Positions 8,345 to 17,000 of a stretch of DNA of 64,000 nucleotides are shown here, one piece after another. Each line of letters opens with the position of its first letter. The stretch's first letter is position 1. Under the pieces are notes generated by a model, which ran no database searches, was not told where the DNA came from, and saw nothing but the letters and a program-made list of their open reading frames with translations. The translations under genes and the position numbers were made by a program. This DNA comes from Caballeronia sp. NK8 (GTDB taxonomy: Bacteria; Pseudomonadota; Gammaproteobacteria; Burkholderiales; Burkholderiaceae), in the NCBI RefSeq assembly GCF_018408855.1, contig NZ_AP024325.1, forward strand, positions 1,240,001 to 1,304,000. The letters run 5' to 3'.

Positions 8345-9040
8345 CCGCCGCCGCGCGCGCCCGCCGACGAACGCGGGACATTCGACATTGCGCTCGCGCG
8401 CATCGAGGCAATCGGCGCAATGCTGTTGCGCGTCGCGCACCATGAAATGCACCAGCGTCTGCGAGACGTTCAGCGCCCGCGCCGTGCTCTGCAGCGTCTC
8501 TTCGCCGATGCGGACCATTTCGAAGGCAGTGCGGCTGCGGTCGGGCAATTGCGCGAGCGCATCGCAGACGCGGCGCAGGGTGTCGCGTGCCTGCACGCGC
8601 GCTTCGGGCGTGAGTTCCTGCGACGGCACGTCGAAGCCGTCTTCCTCGTCGGCGCGATAGATGTTTTCGAGGCTTTGCCGCCGGCACGCGTCGATCGATG
8701 CGTTGCGCACCATGCGCGTGATGTAGCCCATCGGCTGACGCACCGCGTCCTGTTGCGGCAGGTCGATGAGATTGACGAAGACGTCGTGCACCACGTCCTC
8801 GGCGCGGCTCGCGCAACCGACGACGCCGCGCGCCATGTTCACGAGCATCTGCCGGTTCGCGATGGCGAGTTCGAGCAGGCTCGGCGCGGACGAGGCGCGC
8901 TGCGGCGGCGGTTCCGGCGTGACGCTGGCGCGCGCGGCGGGCCGCAGCCGATGCCAGTACGCATCGAGAGACAGATTCAGAGGCGGCGGCGAGGTCGAAG
9001 TTTGCTTCGACGATGCCGGCTGAACGCGCATGTAAGCCAT
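8342..9040 (-). CDS. orbS: ECF sigma factor, OrbS-like
   Basis: At 232 residues this is an iron-starvation-type ECF sigma factor. Region 2 spans about residues 54-125 ([43 protein letters not shown]) and region 4 about 150-205 ([37 protein letters not shown]). Before region 2 is an extended 50-residue N-terminus. The short tail after region 4 has Cys208, Cys211 and Cys221. It should direct RNA polymerase to the TAAA-N17-CGTC promoter at its own 3' end. No anti-sigma gene is adjacent, as in ornibactin loci. Confidence 0.9.
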   Translation of the reverse strand: MAYMRVQPASSKQTSTSPPPLNLSLDAYWHRLRPAARASVTPEPPPQRASSAPSLLELAIANRQMLVNMARGVVGCASRAEDVVHDVFVNLIDLPQQDAVRQPMGYITRMVRNASIDACRRQSLENIYRADEEDGFDVPSQELTPEARVQARDTLRRVCDALAQLPDRSRTAFEMVRIGEETLQSTARALNVSQTLVHFMVRDAQQHCADCLDARERNVECPAFVGGRARRR

Positions 9041-9082
9041 AAATCGTGCTCCACTTTCGTAGGACTCGAGAAGTTAGCGTAA

Positions 9083-9101
9083 ACGCGAATCATTCTCAAC
9101 A
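9083..9101 (-). promoter_or_regulatory. Candidate Fur box upstream of orbS
   Basis: The minus strand contains GAGAATGATTCGC, which matches 9 of the first 13 bases of the GATAATGATAATCATTATC consensus. It lies about 45-60 bases upstream of the orbS ATG, where the family's iron control is expected. The match is partial. Confidence 0.45.
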
Positions 9102-9102
9102 T

Positions 9103-9344
9103 CAGCCCCACACGTCAGCGGGTTGTAAGTTTTCGCCCAATTTCGGCGCACGCCTTGACGGGCTGCGGGAGCGCGGCAAGCGGACAAAATGTCAAGGACA
9201 GAGGCCGAATGAAAAATTTTTATCGCGGAAGAATGGGCGATTGCATACGGGGGCGCTGGAAAAGTCTCGATTCATGTGTTCAGCGTGCGCTTCAGCGCCT
9301 TCGTACATTGATATGCGAGCACGATTGGCGTAGGGGCAACGTCA
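9103..9344. other. Intergenic stretch with no recognised gene
   Basis: I see no supported gene between the orbS promoter region and the first RHS fragment. Open frames here have no recognisable motifs. The stretch marks the border between the siderophore operon and the RHS locus. Confidence 0.6.
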
Positions 9345-9640
9345 TCGAGCGGATTGCCCAGTTCATCGCGCTCTTAGCGCACGCTGCCGTTCACGCCGTA
9401 TTCGGCGAGCAATTGTCCGGCTGCGTCGTAGTCCCGACGCACCGTTCGGCGACGATCTCCGGCAACTCGCCCGCGTTGGTCGGAATTCGTCGCGCTTCGG
9501 TCAACTGGCCCAGCAGGTCGTATCGGGAGAGCGTCTAGCTGTACTGGGCCGCCCGCCGGATCAGACGCCCGGGCGCGTGCGTTCAAGCAGCTCCATGCGC
9601 TCCGAGGCGCCGGCGCGCGTGATGACGCAGCGCAGGAATT
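9345..9640 (-). pseudogene. RHS YD-repeat fragment (degraded copy)
   Basis: This is a near-copy of the intact RHS gene around 15600-15910, including the piece encoding [21 protein letters not shown], but broken by small indels that shift the frame repeatedly. The similarity stops abruptly at about 9640 (GCGCAGGAA), where AT-rich immunity-like sequence begins. It is the distal, most decayed part of the orphan cassette array. Confidence 0.75.
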
Positions 9641-9831
9641 CAGATCAAACCACACCTTCAGCGTTTGCCCTGCATCTCCTTTCACTCCAACAAAAGTGAC
9701 CTCAAGGCATATTTCTTCATCTTCTCATCAAAGGCAGATAGCATAAGAGTCAGAGAATCATTTTTCAGAACGACATAATCAATCCTTGAATCATGCAATT
9801 ATTTTTCTTTGAAATAATCTATTAGTTTCAT
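9641..9831 (-). pseudogene. Decayed immunity-gene remnant
   Basis: AT-rich minus-strand sequence encodes MKLIDYFKEK, then a TAA, then a continuing segment with RIDYVVLKNDSLTLMLSAFDEKM, then (after a frameshift) VTFVGVKGDAGQTLKVWFDL. The base composition and position directly after an RHS C-terminal fragment match the other immunity genes of this locus. I do not recognise the family. Confidence 0.5.
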
Positions 9832-9832
9832 C

Positions 9833-10088
9833 TTAACAAGCTCCCGCGCCTCCAGCCTTACCCGCCTCGTATCCAGCTTGATTTGGCTTGATGTGTGACG
9901 CATTTGATCCTTGATACTGCCCCGGCATGCGCAGCGACTGGCTGAATGGCTGAGCAATTGAAGCCAGATTTGCCCGCACCTTCCCCCACGCCGCATAGCC
10001 TCCGCTCCACACCACGCGCCCCTGCGCATCGGTGACTTCGCGAGCCGTACCCGCCGGGTCCGTGCGATAGAGATAGACCTTCGCCTGA
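9833..10088 (-). pseudogene. Orphan RHS core fragment with short tip remnant
   Basis: The fragment encodes the conserved RHS stretch [22 protein letters not shown] through SLRMPGQYQ, then departs into a short unrelated tail ending GGAGAC-stop. The DPxG autoproteolysis region present in the intact gene is missing. It abuts, at 10088/10089, an RHS piece from a different part of the gene, so a deletion joined two segments. No start codon or complete domain remains. Confidence 0.7.
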
Positions 10089-10456
10089 TCGCTTCGCTAT
10101 GGCCGCGCTCGAAGTCGTATCGGAACCGATAGTGCTCCCGTACTGGTGCGATGTTCGACCACGCAGGCACGATCCTGCGTGTGCGCTCATTGGTATTCGC
10201 ACTCAAAACCCTCGGCATTGCGCTGACGCACCATCAGGCCGTCTTCATAGGCGAATTGGCGGGTGAGGGTGCCGGCGCGGTCGATGACGGAACTCAGATA
10301 GCCGTGATCGTCGTAACCTTAGCGAAAGAGCACGCCCGGCGCGCCGCCCGCGAGCAGTTCGATATGACTCAGCTGGGCGAAGGTCCCGGTGTAGTGAAAC
10401 CGCAGCCAATGGCCGGCTTGATCCTTGATGTCCTGCAGCGCGTCGTATTCATCCAT
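10089..10456 (-). pseudogene. RHS N-terminal barrel fragment (degraded copy)
   Basis: This is similar to the intact RHS gene at about 16760-17130 (coding for [22 protein letters not shown] and following) but carries frame-shifting and stop-creating changes. Similarity ends near 10456, just before the large inverted repeat at 10485-10524. Confidence 0.7.
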
Positions 10457-10484
10457 CGAACACGGGCGACTGACCATTACCGCC

Positions 10485-10524
10485 GCCTGAACGAAGGGCC
10501 GCGTTAGCGGCCCTTCGTTCAGGC
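10485..10524. repeat. Perfect 17-bp inverted repeat with 6-base loop
   Basis: The arms 10485-10501 and 10508-10524 are exact reverse complements (GCCTGAACGAAGGGCCG and its complement) around CGTTAG. The right arm contains the stop codon of the immunity gene 10519-10905. It may act as a transcription terminator or mRNA-stabilising hairpin, although no T-tract follows. It could also mark a rearrangement boundary, as RHS homology ends 28 bases away. Confidence 0.85.
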
Positions 10525-10905
10525 GAAAAGAAATTCCACGTCAATCCTATCAACCTGCATTGAAATCATTTTTCCGTTCAAGTACCCATAATCGCTTAAA
10601 AATACGTCATCAATAAACTTTATGCCGGCATCGAGTACATCACCAGAAAGCCGTCCAGTAACTATATATGAGAAGCTGTTGCCGATCCGCCGCAATGACG
10701 GCTGCTCATCACTCGATTCATGAAGGTTGTAATCATCAAGGATAGTCAATGTCATAGAAACGGGATATGTCTCACCTTCCTTGATTGCATAGGGACACAC
10801 GCCAGCAAAACATACGACTTCTACCCGATCAATCAAGAGAGTAACTTCCTCTTCGATATCCTCACCTACTCTTTCAACCTTTGCTCTAGATATCATCTCT
10901 AGCAT
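10519..10905 (-). CDS. Putative immunity protein (orphan cassette 2)
   Basis: This is a 128-residue acidic, soluble protein of unknown family, beginning MLEMISRAKVERVGED and ending DVEFLFA. It is lower in GC than its surroundings, as is usual for RHS immunity genes. Its ATG lies inside the last codons of the upstream RHS fragment (7-base overlap), the same junction as in the two other intact pairs here. That placement is the main evidence for an immunity role; the cognate toxin is almost entirely lost. Confidence 0.6.
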   Translation of the reverse strand: MLEMISRAKVERVGEDIEEEVTLLIDRVEVVCFAGVCPYAIKEGETYPVSMTLTILDDYNLHESSDEQPSLRRIGNSFSYIVTGRLSGDVLDAGIKFIDDVFLSDYGYLNGKMISMQVDRIDVEFLFA

Positions 10906-11831
10906 GCTCCATTTCCTGACCCCTCTTTTGTTACAGGCCTGATTGTTTTATCTTGAGGATTGTCATTAAGTGTTTTCCAGAAATCCTTTCCGCTCTTGGT
11001 GATCACGCGTTGATTCGCGTCGAACTGCCAGCGCGCGACGTTGCCGAACACGTCGGTCGCTTCGCTATGGCCGTGCTCGAAGTCGTATCGGAAGCGATAG
11101 TGCTCGCCGGAGTTCGTGCGATGTTCGACTACGCAGGCGCGATCCTGCATGTGCGCCCATCGATATTCGCACTCGAAACCCTCGGCATTGCGCTGACGCA
11201 ACATCAGACCGTCTTCATAGGCGAAGCGGCGCGTGACGGTGCCGGCGCGATCGGTGACGGAGTTCAGATAGCCGTGATCGTCGTAACCGTAGCGAACGAG
11301 CACGCCCGGCGTGCCGCCCGCAAGCAGTTCGATATGACTCAGTCGGGCGAAGGTCCCGGCGTAGTGAAGCCGCAGCCAATGGCCGGCTTGATCCTTGATG
11401 TCGTGCAGCGCGCCGTATTCATCCCAGTTGAGGAAGACCTGATGTCCTTGCGGGCCTTCGATCAACGTGAGGCGCGCGAGATCGGTCCGGTCGAACTCGC
11501 CGAACACGAAATAGTGCCCGGTGAGCGTATGCACGATGTAGCGCCCGTCGTGCGCGCGAGACAGATAGATCTGTTCTTCCGCGTCATACAACTGGTGTCC
11601 CGGCTCCAGCGGCGGAAAGTGAATCGGCCGGCCTTGCGGTCCGCGATACACGAGTGCGCCTTCCGAACGCTGCAGGCTCATCTCCCAATCGAGCCGCCAG
11701 CCGGGGCCTAGCAGGCCCGCGTCGCTGAGCGTGCTCGAGTAGAAGCGTGAGCAGCCGATCGGCAGCCGCCCAGGCAACACAAAATCCGACTCAGGAAGGA
11801 TGAGCTTGCGGCCTGGGGTCCTGCTTGGCAT
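10899..11831 (-). pseudogene. Orphan RHS fragment with truncated toxin tail (cassette 2)
   Basis: The open frame of 310 codons matches the first part of the RHS barrel of the intact gene ([20 protein letters not shown] through [10 protein letters not shown]). It then switches to an unrelated 32-residue tail, KSGKDFWKTLNDN to SGNGAC-stop. Both the PAAR region and the DPxG autoproteolysis core are missing. The tail is probably the extreme C-terminus of a former toxin tip kept because it overlaps the immunity gene. The DNA is a near-copy of 16705-17522. Confidence 0.75.
11003..11815. repeat. Long direct repeat of RHS barrel DNA
   Basis: This stretch and 16705-17522 are nearly identical over about 0.8 kb in the same orientation. 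Smaller repeat pairs in the locus are 9345-9640 with about 15600-15910, and 10089-10456 with about 16760-17130. Such repeats allow homologous exchange of tips between the intact gene and orphan cassettes. Confidence 0.85.
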
Positions 11832-11951
11832 CGAACGGTCAAACGCTGTGGAACAGGAAAAAATCAGTACGTCGCTGCCGCTTCGAATGAAGGCGGCCTA
11901 GCATCTCGATCGAATGGATAACCTGTCGCTCGGACTCGCAGTGTATTGATG

Positions 11952-12296
11952 TTAATAGTCATAGTAATTGGCAGGAATTGCCCTATGTACAGAATAAACT
12001 TCATCAAGTGGGCAGTCAAAATACCCCCACTTATGCCAGTTAAGTTTTAGCCACTCCAAGTCTATGGCGTATCCTTGGTTTTCCATTGGTACAGATTCTT
12101 CCGGAAGCACAACGTACGTAGAGCCAGCCTTATAACCAGATATAACCACTAACGCATACTGACGCTTGTTATTTTCAAAATGCTCTGCAACCAGAAAGTC
12201 AACGTAATTTTCATATGGATATAAGCCTTTACATCTTAATATGGAACCTCTTTCCAAATCGTTTTGCAAATCCACTAGCTTAATCGTTGCTAACAT
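11952..12296 (-). CDS. Immunity protein for the E3-like tip (Imm45-like)
   Basis: This is a 114-residue soluble protein starting MLATIKLVDLQNDLERGSIL. The pattern YENYVDFLV, then YALVVISGYKAGSTYVVLPEES, and a late WLKLNWHKWGYF resembles Imm45-type polymorphic-toxin immunity proteins; I hold that family name loosely. It is AT-richer than the RHS DNA and starts inside the toxin's last codons (7-base overlap). It should protect against the colicin-E3-like domain encoded just upstream. Confidence 0.65.
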   Translation of the reverse strand: MLATIKLVDLQNDLERGSILRCKGLYPYENYVDFLVAEHFENNKRQYALVVISGYKAGSTYVVLPEESVPMENQGYAIDLEWLKLNWHKWGYFDCPLDEVYSVHRAIPANYYDY

Positions 12297-13678
12297 TTTA
12301 AATTATGCCCTCCTGATTTATCTGCCGGCTTTGTTTGATGGCCATCTATATCGAACTCACCTAGATGCTTGCCTTTTGCGTCTGTATGTTCAATAGTTCC
12401 ATGTTGTGTGTCTGCTGCGTACAATTTTCCATCAGCACTTTTATATACATCTCTTTGATTCATTTGAGTAAGCTTCGAATCTTTTGTCCAGCCATTTTTC
12501 CCTGCCACCTTGGCTATCTTTCCCTTCACAGCCGCGACTCTTTCCGATGGAGACATTGCTGAAATCCGCTTTGCAAACTCTGCGGCCGTTTCAGGAAGTG
12601 CATTTAATCCCAGTGGATCGATCCACGCAATCGGATTATCTGCGTACTGATACAGGTTGAATCCCCCAGCCAACCCAATCGGATCAGACGAGATGAAGCG
12701 TCCCGCATGGGCATCGTAGTACCGAAACGTGTTGTAGTGCAGACCCGACTCATCATCATGATACTGTCCGGCCATGCGCAGCGACTGGCTGAATGGTTGA
12801 GCACTGGCAGCCAGATTCGCCCGCACCTTCCCCCACGCCGCATAACCCCCGCTCCACACCACGCGCCCTTGCGCATCGGTGACTTCGCGGGCCGTACCCG
12901 CCGGGTCCGTGTGATAGTGATAGACCTTCGCCTGATCCGTCGCATACGCGCGATCGAGACGCGCAAGCGGTGCATACGCGCGCACCGGATCATAAAGATA
13001 CCTGCGGATGCTCCCCGCATCCTCCCGCTCTTGCGCCAGACGTAAGTTATCCCAAATGAAGCGGACACGCTTTTCAGAGAATCCGTCGGAAGCCACCGCA
13101 CGCACGCGCTTCTCGATGCGCCGACCCAACGCATCATACCGGTAACGCGCGCGCACCACACTATCGTCCGTCCACAGCAGGTGCCCTTCCGCATCCCAAC
13201 CGAGCGCCATGCTGTTGCGACGAATGAGCTGTCCCCACTCATCGTATTCGTATCGAACGCCGTGATACTCGCGCAGAAGATTATCGAGCAGCGGCGCGAT
13301 CTTCTCATTGGCCGCCCGGCCGCTGAGCGCGGGTCCGATCACATAGCGGCTCACGGCCTCGCTGGCCAGCACGCCAAGGCCGTAGCCCGCAGCGAAGTTG
13401 GTCGCGCAGCGCACGCCGAACTGGGTGCCGGCCTTGGCCGCTGCGCGAGCGGCGCCGGCGAGGCTCCCCGCCAGCCCCGCGACGACGAACGCCACCTGGA
13501 CTGCGGTGCGCAACCAGTCGGGAATCTCCGGATCGATCTTCAGATACTGCGTGCGTCCGCCACCGATGTACACGTTGGGCGAGCCTTTCGCGATCTCGCT
13601 CGCTTTGGATTTGTGGGTTTGGCCGATCGATTCCCCGAGACAGCACGCCCTGCAGGGGCATGCCAGCAAGGATTTCAA
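12290..13678 (-). CDS. Orphan mini-RHS with colicin-E3-like rRNase tip (cassette 1)
   Basis: At 462 codons this joins a remnant of the RHS N-terminal region (LGESIG..., [25 protein letters not shown]) directly to the RHS core ([18 protein letters not shown]), with the whole YD barrel deleted in frame. The core keeps DPIGL and WIDPLGL, the autocleavage motif. The tip (about residues 359-462) ends with a cytotoxic domain. DTQHGTIE supplies Asp423, His426 and Glu430 with the exact spacing of colicin E3 Asp510/His513/Glu517, followed by GKHLGEFD as in E3. That predicts 16S rRNA cleavage. The nominal first codon is TTG with no ribosome site and there is no PAAR, so it is probably a silent tip reservoir. 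Confidence 0.75.
   Translation of the reverse strand: MKSLLACPCRACCLGESIGQTHKSKASEIAKGSPNVYIGGGRTQYLKIDPEIPDWLRTAVQVAFVVAGLAGSLAGAARAAAKAGTQFGVRCATNFAAGYGLGVLASEAVSRYVIGPALSGRAANEKIAPLLDNLLREYHGVRYEYDEWGQLIRRNSMALGWDAEGHLLWTDDSVVRARYRYDALGRRIEKRVRAVASDGFSEKRVRFIWDNLRLAQEREDAGSIRRYLYDPVRAYAPLARLDRAYATDQAKVYHYHTDPAGTAREVTDAQGRVVWSGGYAAWGKVRANLAASAQPFSQSLRMAGQYHDDESGLHYNTFRYYDAHAGRFISSDPIGLAGGFNLYQYADNPIAWIDPLGLNALPETAAEFAKRISAMSPSERVAAVKGKIAKVAGKNGWTKDSKLTQMNQRDVYKSADGKLYAADTQHGTIEHTDAKGKHLGEFDIDGHQTKPADKSGGHNLKC
12608..13313. repeat. Long direct repeat of RHS core DNA
   Basis: This stretch is nearly identical to about 14464-15170 in the same orientation and spans the conserved C-terminal core that precedes the variable tip. 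A second shared block joins it: 13310-13575 matches about 17540-17805 (the region before the barrel). The seam at about 13313 is where the barrel was lost. Confidence 0.85.
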
Positions 13679-14070
13679 ATCAGATATTCTATATGCAGTT
13701 TCATGGCAGAGTAAATCTTTTCGCCCAATAAATCAAAAATCTCGAAATCGAATTGATTTAACATGTCGTTTTTAGAAAAAACACGATCAATACCGTAGTT
13801 TGAATAAATCGTACAATCGATGTTGATCGAAAAATCGGTAACATCTACATTTATCAAGTCGTTTTCGAATAATCCAACTTCATCTTCATCGCCATTTCCA
13901 ATGTACACATTAAGCCAGGTTTTATCTTTTTTAATGCTAACGCGACTTTCTACTCGAGCCTCTGTGAAATCATTCGAAATACGGCTCTGCAACAACAGAC
14001 CAATTCGCAGCAATTTCTGCGCGCACTGAAAAATTAGACAATTTTTGCGGTTCTCAAAAGCACTCAACAT
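13675..14070 (-). CDS. Immunity protein for the intact RHS effector
   Basis: This is a 131-residue, AT-rich gene of unknown family beginning [15 protein letters not shown]. The product is soluble, with a probable beta-rich middle ([29 protein letters not shown]). Its start codon overlaps the end of the RHS gene by 7 bases, the standard position for an RHS immunity gene. Its stop lies at the seam with the orphan cassette 1 fragment. Confidence 0.65.
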   Translation of the reverse strand: MLSAFENRKNCLIFQCAQKLLRIGLLLQSRISNDFTEARVESRVSIKKDKTWLNVYIGNGDEDEVGLFENDLINVDVTDFSINIDCTIYSNYGIDRVFSKNDMLNQFDFEIFDLLGEKIYSAMKLHIEYLI

Positions 14071-17000
14071 GTCGCAGCTCCACGGGCCTCTTGACTCAAA
14101 GGGTGGGCATCACCTTGCGCATGCCACTCTCGTAATGCTTCGGACATAGTCATATTTCTGGACTGCAAATAGCTATCGGATGGATGGATGCTTACATGGC
14201 CCTTCGCTGAGTCCAATGTTGCCATCAAATTAGAACTCAATTTCGAAACATCTATTTCAGCTACCTGACTAAACATCGGCTTACCGCCCTTCATCAGCCC
14301 CTTGACTCCATCACCGTCCAAGAACGTAGAGAAGCCAGGCATTTTCCCGGTTTTCTCGAACTGAGCAAGATCGCGCGCTGATGGCGAATATAAATTTTTG
14401 TCCGGAATTCCACGAAATACAGAACCCGAATCCAACGGTTGAGGAACAAAATCGGCCCATCCAAGCGGATCGATCCACCTCAACGGATTTTTCGCATACT
14501 GCGTGAGATTGAATCCGCCCGCCAACCCAATCGGATCAGACGAGATGAACCGTCCCGCATGCGCATCGTAATACCGAAACGTGTTGTAGTGCAGACCCGA
14601 CTCATCATCATGATACTGTCCGGGCATGCGCAGCGACTGGCTGAACGGTTGAGCACTGGCAGCCAGATTCGCCCTCACCTTCCCCCACGCCGCATAGCCT
14701 CCGCTCCACGCCACGCGCCCTTGCGCATCGGTGACTTCGCGGGCCGTACCCGCCGGGTCCGTGTGATAGTGATAGACCTTCGCCTGATCCGTCGCATACG
14801 CGCGATCCAGACGCGCAAGCGGTGCATACGCGCGCACCGGATCATAAAGATACGTGCGGATGCTCCCCGTATCCTCCCGCTCCTGCGCCAGACGTAAGTT
14901 ATCCCAAATAAAGCGGACACGCTTTTCAGAGAATCCATCGGAAGCCACCGCACGCACGCGCTTCTCGATGCGCCGACCCAACGCATCATACCGATAACGC
15001 GCGCGCACCACACCATCGTCCGTCCACAGCAGGTGCCCTTCCGCATCCCAACCGAGCGCCATGCTGTTGCGACGAATGAGCTGTCCCCATTCATCGTATT
15101 CGTATCGAACGCCGCGATACTCGCGCAGCAGATTATCGAGCAGCGGCGCGATCTTCTCATTGGCCGCCCGGCCCTCATCGTTGAGCAGGTTGCCCGCCGC
15201 ATCCCAGGTGAAGCGCTCCTCGTCGAAACCCTCGGCGCTGCGCCTGAGCAGTTGCCCCGCGCGATCGTAGTCGTACACCGTCCGACCATGCTGCCGGTCG
15301 ATGCTTTCCACCATCTCGCCACGACTGTCGTAGTTGTATCGCCACCACAGGGCGCTGTCGGCTTCGGTCGCTGCGTGTTGTTGAATCGGCGTCTTGCTCG
15401 CGCGCTGCCACGCCACCTGACCCAGCGGCGTATAACCCGTCTGCAGACTCAACGCGCCTTGGCTGCGAACGATCTCCGCGTGCAGCGCGTTGCGCTCGAA
15501 GTCCGCGATCACCTCGCCATCTACCGATATCCGATGTGCATGGCCCGAACCGTAATACAGCGTCTCGATGCGCTGTGCATCGGGTAACGTCATCGAGAGC
15601 GGATTGCCGAGTTCATCGCGCTCATAGCACACGCTGCCGTTCGCGCCGTGTTCGGCGAGCAGTTGTCCGGCTGCGTCGTATTCCCGGCGCACCGTATCGG
15701 CGACGATGTCGAGCAACTCGCCCGCGTTGGTCGGAATCCGCCGCGCTTCGGTCAACTGGCCCAGCACGTCGTATCGATAGCGTGTCTGGCTGTGCTCGCC
15801 CGCTCGCCGGATCAGACGCCCGAGCGCATCGCGTTCGTGCAGTTCCATGCGCTCCGAGGCGCCTGCGCGCGTGGCGACGTAGCGCAGGAAACCGTCGTCG
15901 CCATAGGCGAAGCTGCGGCTGGTGCCGTCCACGCGCTGCTCGCGCATGAGCCGCCCGGCTGCATCCCAGTCGAATGCGTAACTCGCGCCGTTGCCGTTGA
16001 TGAGTTTCAACGGACGGCCGTGCGCGTCGCGCTCGTAGCGGATCGTGCGGCCTTCTGCATCGGTGTAGGTCGATACGCGTCCGAGGCCATCGCGCGTCCA
16101 GCGCTCCGTTTGGCCGGCCGGGCGCATGTGTTCGATCAACTGCCCGAGCGCATTCCAGCGATATCGCTCGGTCTGCAAGTCCGCTCGCGTGAGCGCTTCG
16201 GGCAAGCCGCTGGCGTTGTAGCGCACGCGCGTGGTCTGGTTCAGGGCGTCGGTGAGTGCGATGAGGCGGCTATCGGCATCGTAGGTGTAACGCGTCACGC
16301 TGCCCGAGCAGTCCGTGCGCGCGCTCAGCAGTCCGCGTTCGTCGTGTTCCAGTGAAACCGTGCCGCCTCGCGCGTCGGTGATGTGCGAGAGCTGACCGTC
16401 TCGCCCGTATGCCAGCGTCGTGCGCCGGCCAAGCGGGTCGATTTCGAGCACCGGACGATTCCTGTCGTCGTAGTCCGTGCGCCATTTGCGACCGTCGTGA
16501 AGCATGGTCTCGCGCACGCTGGCCGTGCTCGCGTGGTATTCGAAGCGCGTGGTTTGCCCCAGCGGGTCGGTCTCGGCCACGAGTCGTCCCAACGCGTCAT
16601 AGCGCAACTCGACGGTGCGTTCTCCCGGCAGATGCATCACGCTCGGCCAGCCCGACGGATCGTATTCGAAGCGATACGACAGGCCGTCGAAGCCCGTGTG
16701 GGCGATCACGCGTTGATTCGCGTCGAACTGCCAGCGCGCGATGTTGCCAAATACGTCGGTCGCCTCGCTCTGGCCGCGCTCGAAGTCGTATCGGAACCGA
16801 TAGTGCTCGCCCGCGCTCGTGCGATGCTCGAGCACGCAGGCGCGATCCTGCGTGTGTGCCCATCGATATTCGCACTCGAAACCCTCGGCATTGCGCTGAC
16901 GCACCATCAGGCCGTCTTCATAGGCGAAGCGGCGCGTGACGGTGCCGGCGCGATCGGTGACGGAGTTCAGATAGCCGTGATCGTCGTAACCGTAGCGAAC

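Noticed and set aside
10953..11711. Plus-strand frames opposite the RHS copies (also at 15648-17264)
   Set aside because: They recur in every RHS copy because the repeated DNA recurs, and match no family.
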